In this document: piece by piece, positions 1 through 7,713 of the stretch
How the letters are laid out: each line of letters starts with the position of its first letter
How positions within the stretch are numbered: position 1 is the stretch's first letter
From: Acidobacteriota bacterium
GTDB taxonomy: Bacteria; Acidobacteriota; Terriglobia; Acidiferrales; 2-02-FULL-67-57
Assembly: GCA_016210855.1 (NCBI GenBank)
Contig: JACQTJ010000030.1
Location: 1 to 52,283 of the forward strand
DNA: 52,283 bases
Direction: 5' to 3'
Notes under the pieces: generated by a model
The model's input: the letters and a program-made list of their open reading frames with translations, nothing else
What the model was told of the DNA's origin: nothing
The model's database searches: none
Made by a program: the position numbers and the translations under genes

Positions 1-67
1 ACCCCGGGCCCCCTCACTTCAGGCGACCTTCCGGGGACGAACCGCGTACACCCGGAAGGAAACCGGT

Positions 68-1069
68 GTGCGCCGAGAGGGCAAGTTGGGCTATGATTGC
101 CAGTCGATGACCGCGCCCGGAGCCTATCCGAAGACTCTCTATCGCGTGCGCCCGCGGGGCTTCTGCGCGGGTGTGGTGCGGGCGATTGAGATTGTGGATC
201 TGGCGCTCCAGGCCTACGGCCCGCCTATCTATGTCCTGCACGAAATCGTGCACAACCGCTACGTGGTCGAAGAGCTGGCCGCCAAGGGTGCGGTGTTTGT
301 GAACGACCTCGGAGAGGTTCCGGTGGGGGCGCGACTCATCTTCAGTGCCCACGGGGTCTCGCCGGCGGTGCGGCAGCTCGCGGCCGACCGCCAGCTGCGG
401 GTGATTGACGCCACCTGCCCGCTCGTCACCAAGGTCCACCTCGAGGCCATCAAGTTCGCCCGCCAAGGCTACACCATCCTGCTCATCGGCGACCGCGAGC
501 ACGACGAGGTCGAGGGTACGTCGGGCGAAGCGCCTCGGGCGACGCTGGTGGTCTCAAGCGTTGCCGAAGCCGACAGGGTCGAAGTGCCCGACCCGAGCCG
601 GGTCGTCTACCTCACGCAGACTACGCTCAGCCAGTACGATACCGCGGAAATCATCGCCCAGCTGCGCCAGCGTTTCCCGGCTCTGAAGGGTCCGCCGGCC
701 GACGACATCTGCTATGCCACCCAGAACCGGCAGCAGGCAGTCGAGAGCGTCGCTCGGCGCGCCGGCCTGGTGCTGGTCGTCGGCTCGAAGAACAGCGCCA
801 ACTCGAACCGGTTGGTCGAGGTGGCCGAGCGCGCCGGCGCCCGCGCCTGCCTGATCGAGGACGAAAACGGCGTTGAGCCCGCCTGGCTTGAAGGCGTGAG
901 CGGCGTGGCCCTGACGGCCGGCGCCTCGGCGCCGGAGGTAGTAGTCGAGCGGGTCAGCCGCCGCCTGCAGGAGCTGGGCTTCGCCCGCGTCGAAGAAGTG
1001 GAAGTCATCCCCGAAGACGTCCGCTTCACGCTGCCCGCCGAGCTCGCCCCTTACGCCGCCACCCGCTGA
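68..1069 (+). CDS. ispH: 4-hydroxy-3-methylbut-2-enyl diphosphate reductase (IspH/LytB)
   Basis: IspH carries out the last step of the MEP isoprenoid pathway, reducing HMBPP to IPP and DMAPP in the cytoplasm with a [4Fe-4S] cluster. The three cluster cysteines are visible in RGFCAGV, DATCPLV and DDICYATQNR. Other family motifs are VLHEIVHN, SAHGVSP, GTSGEAP and VVGSKNSANSNR. The 333 residues cover the full family length. GTG at 68 is chosen because GGAAGGA lies about 7 bases upstream; the ATG at 107 lacks a ribosome-binding site and would also leave an intact enzyme. It converges with the next gene across a palindromic spacer. Confidence 0.97.
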   Translation: MRREGKLGYDCQSMTAPGAYPKTLYRVRPRGFCAGVVRAIEIVDLALQAYGPPIYVLHEIVHNRYVVEELAAKGAVFVNDLGEVPVGARLIFSAHGVSPAVRQLAADRQLRVIDATCPLVTKVHLEAIKFARQGYTILLIGDREHDEVEGTSGEAPRATLVVSSVAEADRVEVPDPSRVVYLTQTTLSQYDTAEIIAQLRQRFPALKGPPADDICYATQNRQQAVESVARRAGLVLVVGSKNSANSNRLVEVAERAGARACLIEDENGVEPAWLEGVSGVALTAGASAPEVVVERVSRRLQELGFARVEEVEVIPEDVRFTLPAELAPYAATR

Positions 1070-1082
1070 CCCATTCCCTGTC

Positions 1083-1129
1083 ATCCCGAGCCAAGCGAGG
1101 GATTTCTTTTTCCTCCGCTTTGTAGCGGG
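1083..1129. repeat. REP-like palindrome and hairpin between convergent genes
   Basis: ATCCCGAG, a short centre and CGAGGGAT form an imperfect palindrome at 1083-1103. It is followed by a T-rich run and a second small hairpin, CCGCT-TTGT-AGCGG. Palindromes of the form TCATCCCGAGCGAAGCGAGGGAT are familiar dispersed intergenic repeats in acidobacterial and other environmental genomes, and this looks like a diverged copy. Its place between two convergent genes would also suit bidirectional transcription termination. Copy number elsewhere cannot be judged from this window. Confidence 0.45.
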
Positions 1130-1137
1130 GCCTGTCC

Positions 1138-2244
1138 TTAGGTGAGTGCGGCTTCGAGCGACAGGATGGGAGGAAGGTGGGTCGGCATCAGGCTCCAAGA
1201 GTTGCCGCTATCGGCGGAGTAGAAGATTTCGCCGGTGGTCGTGCCCACATAGATCCCGGCCGGGTCGCAGGTGTCCGCTGTGGCGGCGTGGCGCATGATG
1301 GCCAGGTAGGCGTTCTGCTGGGGCAAGCCGCGGGTCAGCGGCTGCCAGCTTTTGCCGCCGTTCTTCGACCGATAGACGCGGAGGCGCCCTTCGGGCGTGA
1401 AGCGGTACTGGTCCGCCTGCTCGGGGACGACGTAAATCGTGCCCGACTCGTGCGGATGGGCCACGATGGGGAAACCGAAGCGCGAGGGCAGCCCCTGAGC
1501 GATGTCGGTCCACACACTCCCCCCTTCATCCAAGCGGTACTGGCCGCAGTGGTTCTGCTGATAGAGAATTCCTGGGTTCACCGGGTCGAGCGTCATGCGG
1601 TGCACGCACTGGCCAACTTCAGGAAAGGTCGTCGGCAAGAAGTCGGCGCGCACGCCTTTGTTGAGCGGCTGCCAGCTTTGGCCGTCGTCCTCGGAGCGGA
1701 AGCAGCCGGCGGCGGAAATGGCGACGTGAATTCGCTGCTCGTTCTGGGGGTCGGGCAGGATGGTGTGCACCATCAACCCGCCGGCGCCCGGCTGCCAGGC
1801 TGAGCGCGTGGGGTGGTCGGTGAGTGAGCGGACTTCGGTCCAGTTTTCCCCGCCGTCGTCCGAGCGGAACAGCGCCCCAGGATCCACGCCGCACCAAAGC
1901 CTCTCGGGGCGCGACGCCCGGTCCGGGGTGACGTGCCAGATGCGGTTGAGGTTCAAGCCGCGTTCGGGGGCAAAGCCCAGCCCGGCACTCGCCTTCCGCC
2001 AGCTCTTGCCGCCATCGTCGCTCGCCTGCAAGTCGTTCCCCCACCAGGTGGTGTTGATGGCGGCCCAGAGGCGCCCGCAGCGCAGGTCGCGGATGAGATG
2101 GTTCACCTCCCAACCGGCGAAGAACGGGCCTTCGACCCGCCAGCTCTTGCGTCGCAGGTCGCTGCGCAGCAGAAACCCGCCCTTGCGAGTGCCGACCAGC
2201 AGCTGGACTTCTCTTGCTCGTGAGGAGCTGGCCTTTTTCGTCAT
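1138..2244 (-). CDS. BNR/Asp-box repeat (sialidase-like beta-propeller) protein
   Basis: The protein of about 368 residues is built from beta-propeller blades with repeated Asp-box motifs: SDDGGKSW, SDDGGENW, SEDDGQSW, SKNGGKSW and SADSGNSW. These are typical of the WD40/YVTN/BNR-like superfamily (photosynthesis-stability-factor and exo-sialidase folds). No signal peptide or catalytic sialidase residues are evident, so the enzymatic role is unknown; many family members are only annotated as glycosyl hydrolase-like. The ATG at 2244 is chosen because GGAGGAG lies just before it; a longer frame begins at 2271 without support. Confidence 0.85.
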   Translation of the reverse strand: MTKKASSSRAREVQLLVGTRKGGFLLRSDLRRKSWRVEGPFFAGWEVNHLIRDLRCGRLWAAINTTWWGNDLQASDDGGKSWRKASAGLGFAPERGLNLNRIWHVTPDRASRPERLWCGVDPGALFRSDDGGENWTEVRSLTDHPTRSAWQPGAGGLMVHTILPDPQNEQRIHVAISAAGCFRSEDDGQSWQPLNKGVRADFLPTTFPEVGQCVHRMTLDPVNPGILYQQNHCGQYRLDEGGSVWTDIAQGLPSRFGFPIVAHPHESGTIYVVPEQADQYRFTPEGRLRVYRSKNGGKSWQPLTRGLPQQNAYLAIMRHAATADTCDPAGIYVGTTTGEIFYSADSGNSWSLMPTHLPPILSLEAALT

Positions 2245-2269
2245 GGTCTCCTCCGCCGCAGGCCGCAGC

Positions 2270-2299
2270 ACGCTACCAGATTCTTTGTCGGCCGCGCAA
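2270..2299 (-). promoter_or_regulatory. possible promoter for the BNR protein
   Basis: On the minus strand TTGCGC (2294-2299) and TAGCGT (2270-2275) are separated by 18 bases, about 25 bases before the start codon. The match is only moderate. Confidence 0.35.
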
Positions 2300-2475
2300 C
2301 AGAGGCAAGTACTCCTCCGCCGTCACTGCCAGGGAGACGGTTTTCCACCGCCCCTCAGGCTTCGGCAGCAGGCTGGAGCGAGCCCTTCCAACTCAGGGGA
2401 AGGTGCGAGTCAAGCGGTGATGATTTACACCCCGCGGCGGTTGGGGTAAGCTGGCGCCTCCCGAACCGACAAGCC

Positions 2476-3441
2476 GTGAGCCCGGAAACCATCGGCAAGT
2501 ACCGTCTGCAGGCGCCCCTGGGGGAAAGCGGCCGGGGTGTGGTCTATCGGGCCGAGGCCCAGGACACGAACCAGACGGTGGCCCTGAAGCTGCTGCCGGC
2601 CGGCAAGTTCCCCGACCCCGCCACCCGCCAGAAGTTCCTCGAGCAGGCCCGGGCGGCGGTGCGCCTCTCCCACCCTAACCTGCGGCAGCTCTACGAAGTG
2701 GGCGAGAGCGGCGACACACTCTACTTGGCCATGGAGTACCTGGAGGGCGTGACCCTCAAGAGTCTGCTCGTGGGCGGACGGGTAGAAGCGGAGACGGCGC
2801 TGGCCTGGGGCGCGGAGATCGCCGAGGCCCTGGCGGCGGCCCACGCCCAGGGAGTGGTGCACGGCGACCTGCGTCCCGCCAAGGTGATCATCACCGGCCA
2901 GGGGACGGTGAAGCTGCTGGACCCTGGCCTGTGGCGATTGAGCCCGTCCGCGGGAGTAGACCTAAGCGGGGAGGAGAAGCTGTTGGAGTTGGGCTTGAGC
3001 GCCGCCGCGGTGGCGCAACTCGCCCCCGAGCAAATCCGCGGGCGGGAGCCGGACGCTCGCAGCGACCTCTTTGCCTTGGGCGCCTTGCTTGATGAAATGA
3101 TTACCGGGCGCAACCCTTTCCTCGGCAAGGACGCCGTGCAAACCATGCATTTGGTGCTGCGCCGGGCCCCCCAGCCCGCCAGCCAGCTGGCGCCGCAGGT
3201 TCCGGGGGCGCTGGACGCTGTGCTGGCCCGGGCGCTCGAGAAGGAGCCGAAGGCGCGCTTCCGCAGTGCCGCCGAGCTGGCCGCGGCCCTGCGGGCGGTG
3301 GCCGCGGGCGAAGAGCTGCCTGCCGAAGCGGCGAAGCCGGTGGTCGTCGTCCGCTGGACCCGGTCGCTCTGGTGGGGGATCGCCGGGCTGGGAGCGGTGC
3401 TGGCGGCCTGGTTCGCCTACTTGGCTTTGACTCGCCCCTGA
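2476..3441 (+). CDS. PknB-like serine/threonine kinase fold, degenerate catalytic motifs, C-terminal membrane anchor
   Basis: The protein has a Hanks-type kinase domain at about residues 7-270 and one C-terminal transmembrane segment at about 297-318. The ATP-binding lysine is kept in VALK (K38), and the APE motif appears as APEQ. Other motifs are altered. The glycine loop reads GESGRG, HRDLKPxN reads HGDLRPAK (catalytic D131 kept, the Mg-binding Asn replaced by K136), and DFG reads DPG (149-151). It may be a weak kinase or a pseudokinase. The GTG start is assumed, with no clear ribosome-binding site. The symporter gene starts two bases after its stop, suggesting co-transcription. Confidence 0.85.
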   Translation: MSPETIGKYRLQAPLGESGRGVVYRAEAQDTNQTVALKLLPAGKFPDPATRQKFLEQARAAVRLSHPNLRQLYEVGESGDTLYLAMEYLEGVTLKSLLVGGRVEAETALAWGAEIAEALAAAHAQGVVHGDLRPAKVIITGQGTVKLLDPGLWRLSPSAGVDLSGEEKLLELGLSAAAVAQLAPEQIRGREPDARSDLFALGALLDEMITGRNPFLGKDAVQTMHLVLRRAPQPASQLAPQVPGALDAVLARALEKEPKARFRSAAELAAALRAVAAGEELPAEAAKPVVVVRWTRSLWWGIAGLGAVLAAWFAYLALTRP

Positions 3442-3443
3442 CC

Positions 3444-4736
3444 ATGGCCGCGGAAGAACACCTCGACAAAAAGCTGACCACAAAGATTCTCTTGGGCCTG
3501 CTGCTGGGAGCTTTTGCCGGCGTCCTGGCCCACGCGGTGGCGGGCCCCTCGCCGCGGCTGGTGTGGGTGGTGGAGAAGGTGACCCAGCCGGCCGGACAAA
3601 TCTGGCTGCGCAGCCTGATCATGATTGTGGTGCCGCTGGTCTTTGCCTCGCTCACCCTGGGCGTCGCGGGCCTGGGCGACATCCGCAAGCTGGGTCGCAT
3701 CGGGCTTAAGACGGTCAGCTACTTCTTGGCTACCACGGCGGTGGCCACGCTGATCGGCTTGCTCCTCGTGAATGCGGTGCGGCCGGGGGCCGGCTTGCCG
3801 CAGGAGACCCGGGAGGACCTGCTGGCCCGCTTCAGTGGGCAGGCCCAGCAGATGGCCCAGCAGGCCGGCCAGACCCAGTTCGGCGTGGAGCTGCTGGTGA
3901 ACATCGTGCCGCGCAACCCCGTGGCGGCCGCCGCGAATTTCGACATGCTGGGGCTGATTTTCTTTTCGCTGATATTCGGCGCCGCCCTGAGCATCCTGCC
4001 GGAGGCGCGGGCGCGGCCGCTGCTGGGGGTGCTGGAAGCGGTGGGCGACGCCGTGGTGGTGATCATTCACTGGGTGATGAAGCTGGCTCCCTATGGTGTT
4101 TTCGCCCTGATCTTCAGCGTCACGGCGCTCTTCGGCTACGACCTGCTGCGGAAACTGCTCTGGTACGTGCTGACGGTGCTGGCGGGGCTGCTGGTGCACT
4201 TCCTCGGGGTGTACTCCATCCTGGTACACTTCTTGGGGCGGATGAACCCGCTCGACTTCTTCGCCCGCACCAAGACCATCATCGTTACGGCCTTTTCCAC
4301 CAGCTCTTCGAGCGCCACCCTGCCCACCACCTTGCAGGTGACCGAGCGCAACCTGGGGGTGCCGCGGGAGATCTGCGGGTTCGTGCTGCCGCTGGGGGCC
4401 ACGATGAACATGCACGGCACGGCGCTCTTCGAAGGCGTGACCGTGCTCTTCATCGCCCAGGTGTTCGGGGTGACGCTGAGCCTGGAGACGCAGCTTGTGG
4501 TGGTAGTGATGGCGGTGCTCATCGCCATTGGCACAGCCGGCGTGCCGAGCGGCTCCATCCCGCTGCTGATGATCGTGCTGCAAGTGGTGGGGCTGCCGCC
4601 GGAATCAATCGCCCTGGTGCTCGGGGTGGACCGCATCCTCGACATGTGCCGGACCACGCTCAACGTCACCGGCGACGTCACCGCCGCCCTCTACGTGGCT
4701 CGCTCCGAAGGCTACCGGCTGGACCCGGGAAGCTAG
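3444..4736 (+). CDS. dicarboxylate/amino acid:cation symporter (DAACS, glutamate transporter family)
   Basis: This 430-residue polytopic inner-membrane protein belongs to the GltP/DctA family. The HP1 serine-rich loop reads FSTSSSSATLPTTLQV, the TM7 signature is NMHGTALFEG (NMDGT in the archaeal homologue), and HP2 contains AGVPSGSIPLL. TM8 reads DRILDMCRTTLNVTGD; the Arg and last Asp of this motif bind amino-dicarboxylates in the characterised glutamate/aspartate members, so aspartate/glutamate is a more likely substrate than succinate (inference). The ATG at 3444 follows the kinase gene by two bases. Confidence 0.93.
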   Translation: MAAEEHLDKKLTTKILLGLLLGAFAGVLAHAVAGPSPRLVWVVEKVTQPAGQIWLRSLIMIVVPLVFASLTLGVAGLGDIRKLGRIGLKTVSYFLATTAVATLIGLLLVNAVRPGAGLPQETREDLLARFSGQAQQMAQQAGQTQFGVELLVNIVPRNPVAAAANFDMLGLIFFSLIFGAALSILPEARARPLLGVLEAVGDAVVVIIHWVMKLAPYGVFALIFSVTALFGYDLLRKLLWYVLTVLAGLLVHFLGVYSILVHFLGRMNPLDFFARTKTIIVTAFSTSSSSATLPTTLQVTERNLGVPREICGFVLPLGATMNMHGTALFEGVTVLFIAQVFGVTLSLETQLVVVVMAVLIAIGTAGVPSGSIPLLMIVLQVVGLPPESIALVLGVDRILDMCRTTLNVTGDVTAALYVARSEGYRLDPGS

Positions 4737-4792
4737 ACGCGGAACCATCTCTGCGGGCCGTTCCTCCCGAGGCCGCGATCGAGACGAACGCC

Positions 4793-6349
4793 ATGAGGAC
4801 GTTTGACGCCGTGGTGGTGGGGTCGGGCTTCGGCGGGGCGGTGGCTGCCTGCCGGCTGGCCGAGCGCGGCGGTTCGGTCGTGGTGCTTGAGCGCGGCCGT
4901 CGCTGGGAGCGAACCGATTTTCCCCGACCCGGGCAGCCGCGGGCGCGCTGGTGGTTTCAGGGCGACGAGCGGGGCTTGTTCGAGCTGCGTCGCTTTGCGG
5001 GGATGAAAGTAATCGTCGCCGCCGGGGTGGGCGGCGGGTCGCTCGTCTACACCAACGTGCAAAAAATCCCCCCGGCCGCGGCCTTCCAGGGCTGGCCCGA
5101 GCCGGTTTCGCTCGACTCTTTGCATCCCTACTACGCGCGGGTCGAGGAGATGCTCGACCCCAGCCCCATCCCGCACCCGCTCGTGCGCCTGCAGGCCTTC
5201 GAGGCCGCCCACGCCACCCTGGGGCGAGCCGAGGGCCTGGAGCGTCCCCCGCTCGCCATTCGCTGGGGCGAAGGCGACTTGGAGCGCGCGAACCGCTTCG
5301 GGGCTCTCCAGAAGCCCTGCAACCTCTGCGGGCAATGCATCTTCGGCTGCGACCGCCACGCCAAGAACACGCTCGACCTCACCTATTTGAAGCGGGCCGA
5401 GACCCTGGGAGCCGAGGTGTGGCCGCTCTGCCAGGTCAACCGGATCGAGCCCCGCGCGCTCGGCTATGAGGTTCGATTCCGTCGCCTTCCCGACCGGGAG
5501 GCAGGGAAGCCGGAGGAGGAGACGGTCGCGGCCCGCCGCCTGTACCTGGCGGCGGGCAGCCTGGGCACGACGGAACTGCTGCTCCGCGCCCGGGATGTGG
5601 ACGCCACCCTGCCGAAGTTGAGCCGCCGCCTGGGCGAGGGCTGGTCTCCGAACGGCGACTTTTTTGCCGGACTCATCGGCTCCCGGATTCCCATCCAGCC
5701 CACAGTGGGCCCGTCGGTGGCGGCGGGTTACGAGTCGGCGCCAGAAGGGTTCTACGTTCTTGAGGGGGCGATTCCACCGGCGGCAGCCGAGCCCCACAAG
5801 ACCCTGCTGCGGCTGGTGAATCATTTGCTTTCGCTGCGGCTTTTTTTTTCGGGCCGGTCAGACTCCTCCTCCCCTGGGGACACACCGGCTTGCGCCGACC
5901 CCGAGAGCGAGGAACTGCTGCGTCACATGGGAGTTTTCTTCCTGATGGGGCGCGAGTCGAGCCACCCCTCGACTCCGTTCGGGACCGGCGGCCGGCTGCG
6001 GTTGGGTCCGCGGGGCGAGCTCGAGCTGGATTGGGACGCGAGGGAGAGCGAGCTCCTCTTCGGCCGGATTCGGCGGTACTTGGCTGAACTCGGCCGCGGC
6101 TACGGCGGATGGATGGTGGTGCCGGAGCGCTGGTGGGCCCCGGACCTGGGCAGCGTCCATCCGCTCGGCGGCTGCGGGATGGGGCGGGACGCCTCGGCGG
6201 GTGTAGTGGACGCCTTCGGCCGGGTCTTCGGCTACGAGAATCTCTTTGTCTGCGACGGCAGCATCGTGCCGCGGGCCCTGGGCGTGCCGCCCTCGATGAC
6301 CATCGCCGCCCTGGCCGAGCACGTGGTCGAGAATTCCGTTTCCGGTTGA
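4793..6349 (+). CDS. GMC-family (cholesterol oxidase-like) FAD oxidoreductase
   Basis: This 518-residue flavoprotein opens with the dinucleotide-binding motif VVVGSGFGGAVAACRLAERG and continues with GVGGGSLVYTNVQ (FAD site). A cysteine cluster, PCNLCGQCIFGCDRHAKNTLD, is typical of cholesterol-oxidase-like GMC proteins. The C-terminal catalytic region has HPLGGC and PRALGVPPSMTIAALAE. The substrate is probably an alcohol or sterol-like lipid, but the sequence does not fix it. The ATG at 4793 places the Rossmann motif at the N-terminus as in relatives. A T-rich run near 5843 lies inside the gene and does not break the frame. Confidence 0.9.
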   Translation: MRTFDAVVVGSGFGGAVAACRLAERGGSVVVLERGRRWERTDFPRPGQPRARWWFQGDERGLFELRRFAGMKVIVAAGVGGGSLVYTNVQKIPPAAAFQGWPEPVSLDSLHPYYARVEEMLDPSPIPHPLVRLQAFEAAHATLGRAEGLERPPLAIRWGEGDLERANRFGALQKPCNLCGQCIFGCDRHAKNTLDLTYLKRAETLGAEVWPLCQVNRIEPRALGYEVRFRRLPDREAGKPEEETVAARRLYLAAGSLGTTELLLRARDVDATLPKLSRRLGEGWSPNGDFFAGLIGSRIPIQPTVGPSVAAGYESAPEGFYVLEGAIPPAAAEPHKTLLRLVNHLLSLRLFFSGRSDSSSPGDTPACADPESEELLRHMGVFFLMGRESSHPSTPFGTGGRLRLGPRGELELDWDARESELLFGRIRRYLAELGRGYGGWMVVPERWWAPDLGSVHPLGGCGMGRDASAGVVDAFGRVFGYENLFVCDGSIVPRALGVPPSMTIAALAEHVVENSVSG

Positions 6350-6373
6350 CGCCGTGTGGGCGGGCGGCTGTCG

Positions 6374-7471
6374 CTATGGGCGCGCGAAGCGCAGGGAGCT
6401 GAAAGGCTCGAGCGGAAGCGAGGGGCCGCGCCCGAGGATGACGTCGGCCAGGAGCTCAGCGGTGATGGGCGCGAGCAGGATGCCGTTGCGGAAGTGCCCG
6501 GTGGCGGCGTAGTAGTTCTCGATGTCGGTGGCGCCCAGGATAGGCAGGTGGTCGGGCGTATCCGGCCGCAGTCCCGCCCAGGCTTCCTCAAAGGGGAGAG
6601 CGGCTAGGTGAGGAGCGATTTCGACCGCGCCGACGAGGATGCAGCGCAGGCCGCTCGGGGTCACGCTTTTGTCGTAACCAGCGTCGTCCATGGTGCTGCC
6701 CAGCAGCAGCCGGCCCTCCGAGCGCGGGACGATGTAAGCGCGCGGGGAGCGCACTACGTGGCGGAGGAAGTTCGGCGCGGCCCGCAACGCGAGCATCTGA
6801 CCGCGCACCGGTCGGGTGGGCGTAAGGCGCGAGCCCAAGGGCGGTAGGCAACCCGCCCAGCAGCCCAAGGCATTGACCACGGCTCCCGCTTCTAGATTCT
6901 CCCCTGCGGCCGTCCGTACCCCCAGGGCGCGGCCGGACTCGACCCGCCACTCCGCCACCGGGGTTTGGCTTCGCAACTCCACGCTGGCTGCCCTGGCTGC
7001 CTCGACCAGCGCCGCCAGCAGCCGGCGGTTGTCCACCTGGCGGTCGCCGGCGAGGAACCGGGCCGCCACCAAGCGCGGCGACAATGTCGGCTCCAGGCGC
7101 TGGGCTTCCTCCGCCGACACGGCTTCGCCGGGAAGAGAGCCGAGACCGGTGGCTTCCTCGGAGTTGAAGGCGACAAGCAGCGTCCCTTCCGCGCGGTAGC
7201 CGACCGAAAGCCCGGTGGCGTCTTCGAGGTGCCGGATCCAGGCGGGGTAGAGCGCCGCACTGGCCTCGGCTAGGGCGGCCTCAGCTTTCACTTGCACGTG
7301 TTCCGAAGTAGGCGCCAGCATGCCCGCCGCCGCCCAGGAGGCTTCTTTGCCGGGGCCACCACGGTCTACGACGGTCACAGAAAGCTTCTCTTCTCGGAGC
7401 CGCACGGCCAGCGAGCAGCCGATCACGCCGGCTCCGACGATGAGGACGTCTGGTCTTGGCATGGCGAGCAC
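6374..7471 (-). CDS. thiO: glycine oxidase ThiO
   Basis: ThiO is an FAD-dependent amine oxidase that converts glycine to the imine needed for the thiazole of thiamine. The 365 residues show the N-terminal FAD motif GAGVIGCSLAVRL, the family signature KEASWAAAGMLAP, PVRGQMLAL, VPRSEGRLLLGSTMDDAGYD, and the C-terminal GLRPDTPDHLPILGA and HFRNGILLAPITAEL. No other thiamine gene is adjacent. The start is GTG at 7471 or ATG at 7462; neither has a strong ribosome-binding site. It converges with the oxidoreductase gene. Confidence 0.93.
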   Translation of the reverse strand: MLAMPRPDVLIVGAGVIGCSLAVRLREEKLSVTVVDRGGPGKEASWAAAGMLAPTSEHVQVKAEAALAEASAALYPAWIRHLEDATGLSVGYRAEGTLLVAFNSEEATGLGSLPGEAVSAEEAQRLEPTLSPRLVAARFLAGDRQVDNRRLLAALVEAARAASVELRSQTPVAEWRVESGRALGVRTAAGENLEAGAVVNALGCWAGCLPPLGSRLTPTRPVRGQMLALRAAPNFLRHVVRSPRAYIVPRSEGRLLLGSTMDDAGYDKSVTPSGLRCILVGAVEIAPHLAALPFEEAWAGLRPDTPDHLPILGATDIENYYAATGHFRNGILLAPITAELLADVILGRGPSLPLEPFSSLRFARP

Positions 7472-7529
7472 GTCAGCATAGCAGAGTTGGGTAAGGGCAA
7501 ATTCGTTGACTTTTCTGTTCCATTACGGG

Positions 7530-7544
7530 AAACTATCCCAGTTT
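7530..7544. promoter_or_regulatory. inverted repeat, possible activator site upstream of the sigma-54 promoter
   Basis: AAACT-ATCCC-AGTTT is a perfect 5-base inverted repeat centred about 84 bases upstream of the sigma-54 -24 element at 7621. That is a usual distance for enhancer sites of NtrC-type activators. That it is an operator is inferred. Confidence 0.35.
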
Positions 7545-7620
7545 GGAATGTAGGAACCGGAGAGATTGCCGCGAAGTCTTCGCTTCTCCTTGATTCTTCG
7601 GCAGACACCGCATTCTAGAA

Positions 7621-7637
7621 TGGAACGGCGGTTGCTT
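7621..7637 (+). promoter_or_regulatory. sigma-54 (RpoN) promoter
   Basis: TGGAACG-N4-TTGCTT matches the sigma-54 consensus TGGCACG-N4-TTGCW. The invariant GG (7622-7623) and GC (7634-7635) are separated by exactly 10 bases. It lies about 77 bases before the start codon of an RpoN-dependent activator, implying autoregulation. Confidence 0.7.
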
Positions 7638-7713
7638 GCGGTGGGTGCAGTCATCGGGATTGGCGAGACCCTTGGGCAGTGAACTGGGCCTGCGGGTTCG
7701 AGGGGGTGGATTG

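Noticed and set aside
5840-5870. Possible frameshift at the T-rich run in the GMC oxidoreductase gene
   Set aside because: The reading frame continues through it to the conserved C-terminal HPLGGC and VPPSMTI motifs, so the gene is intact.
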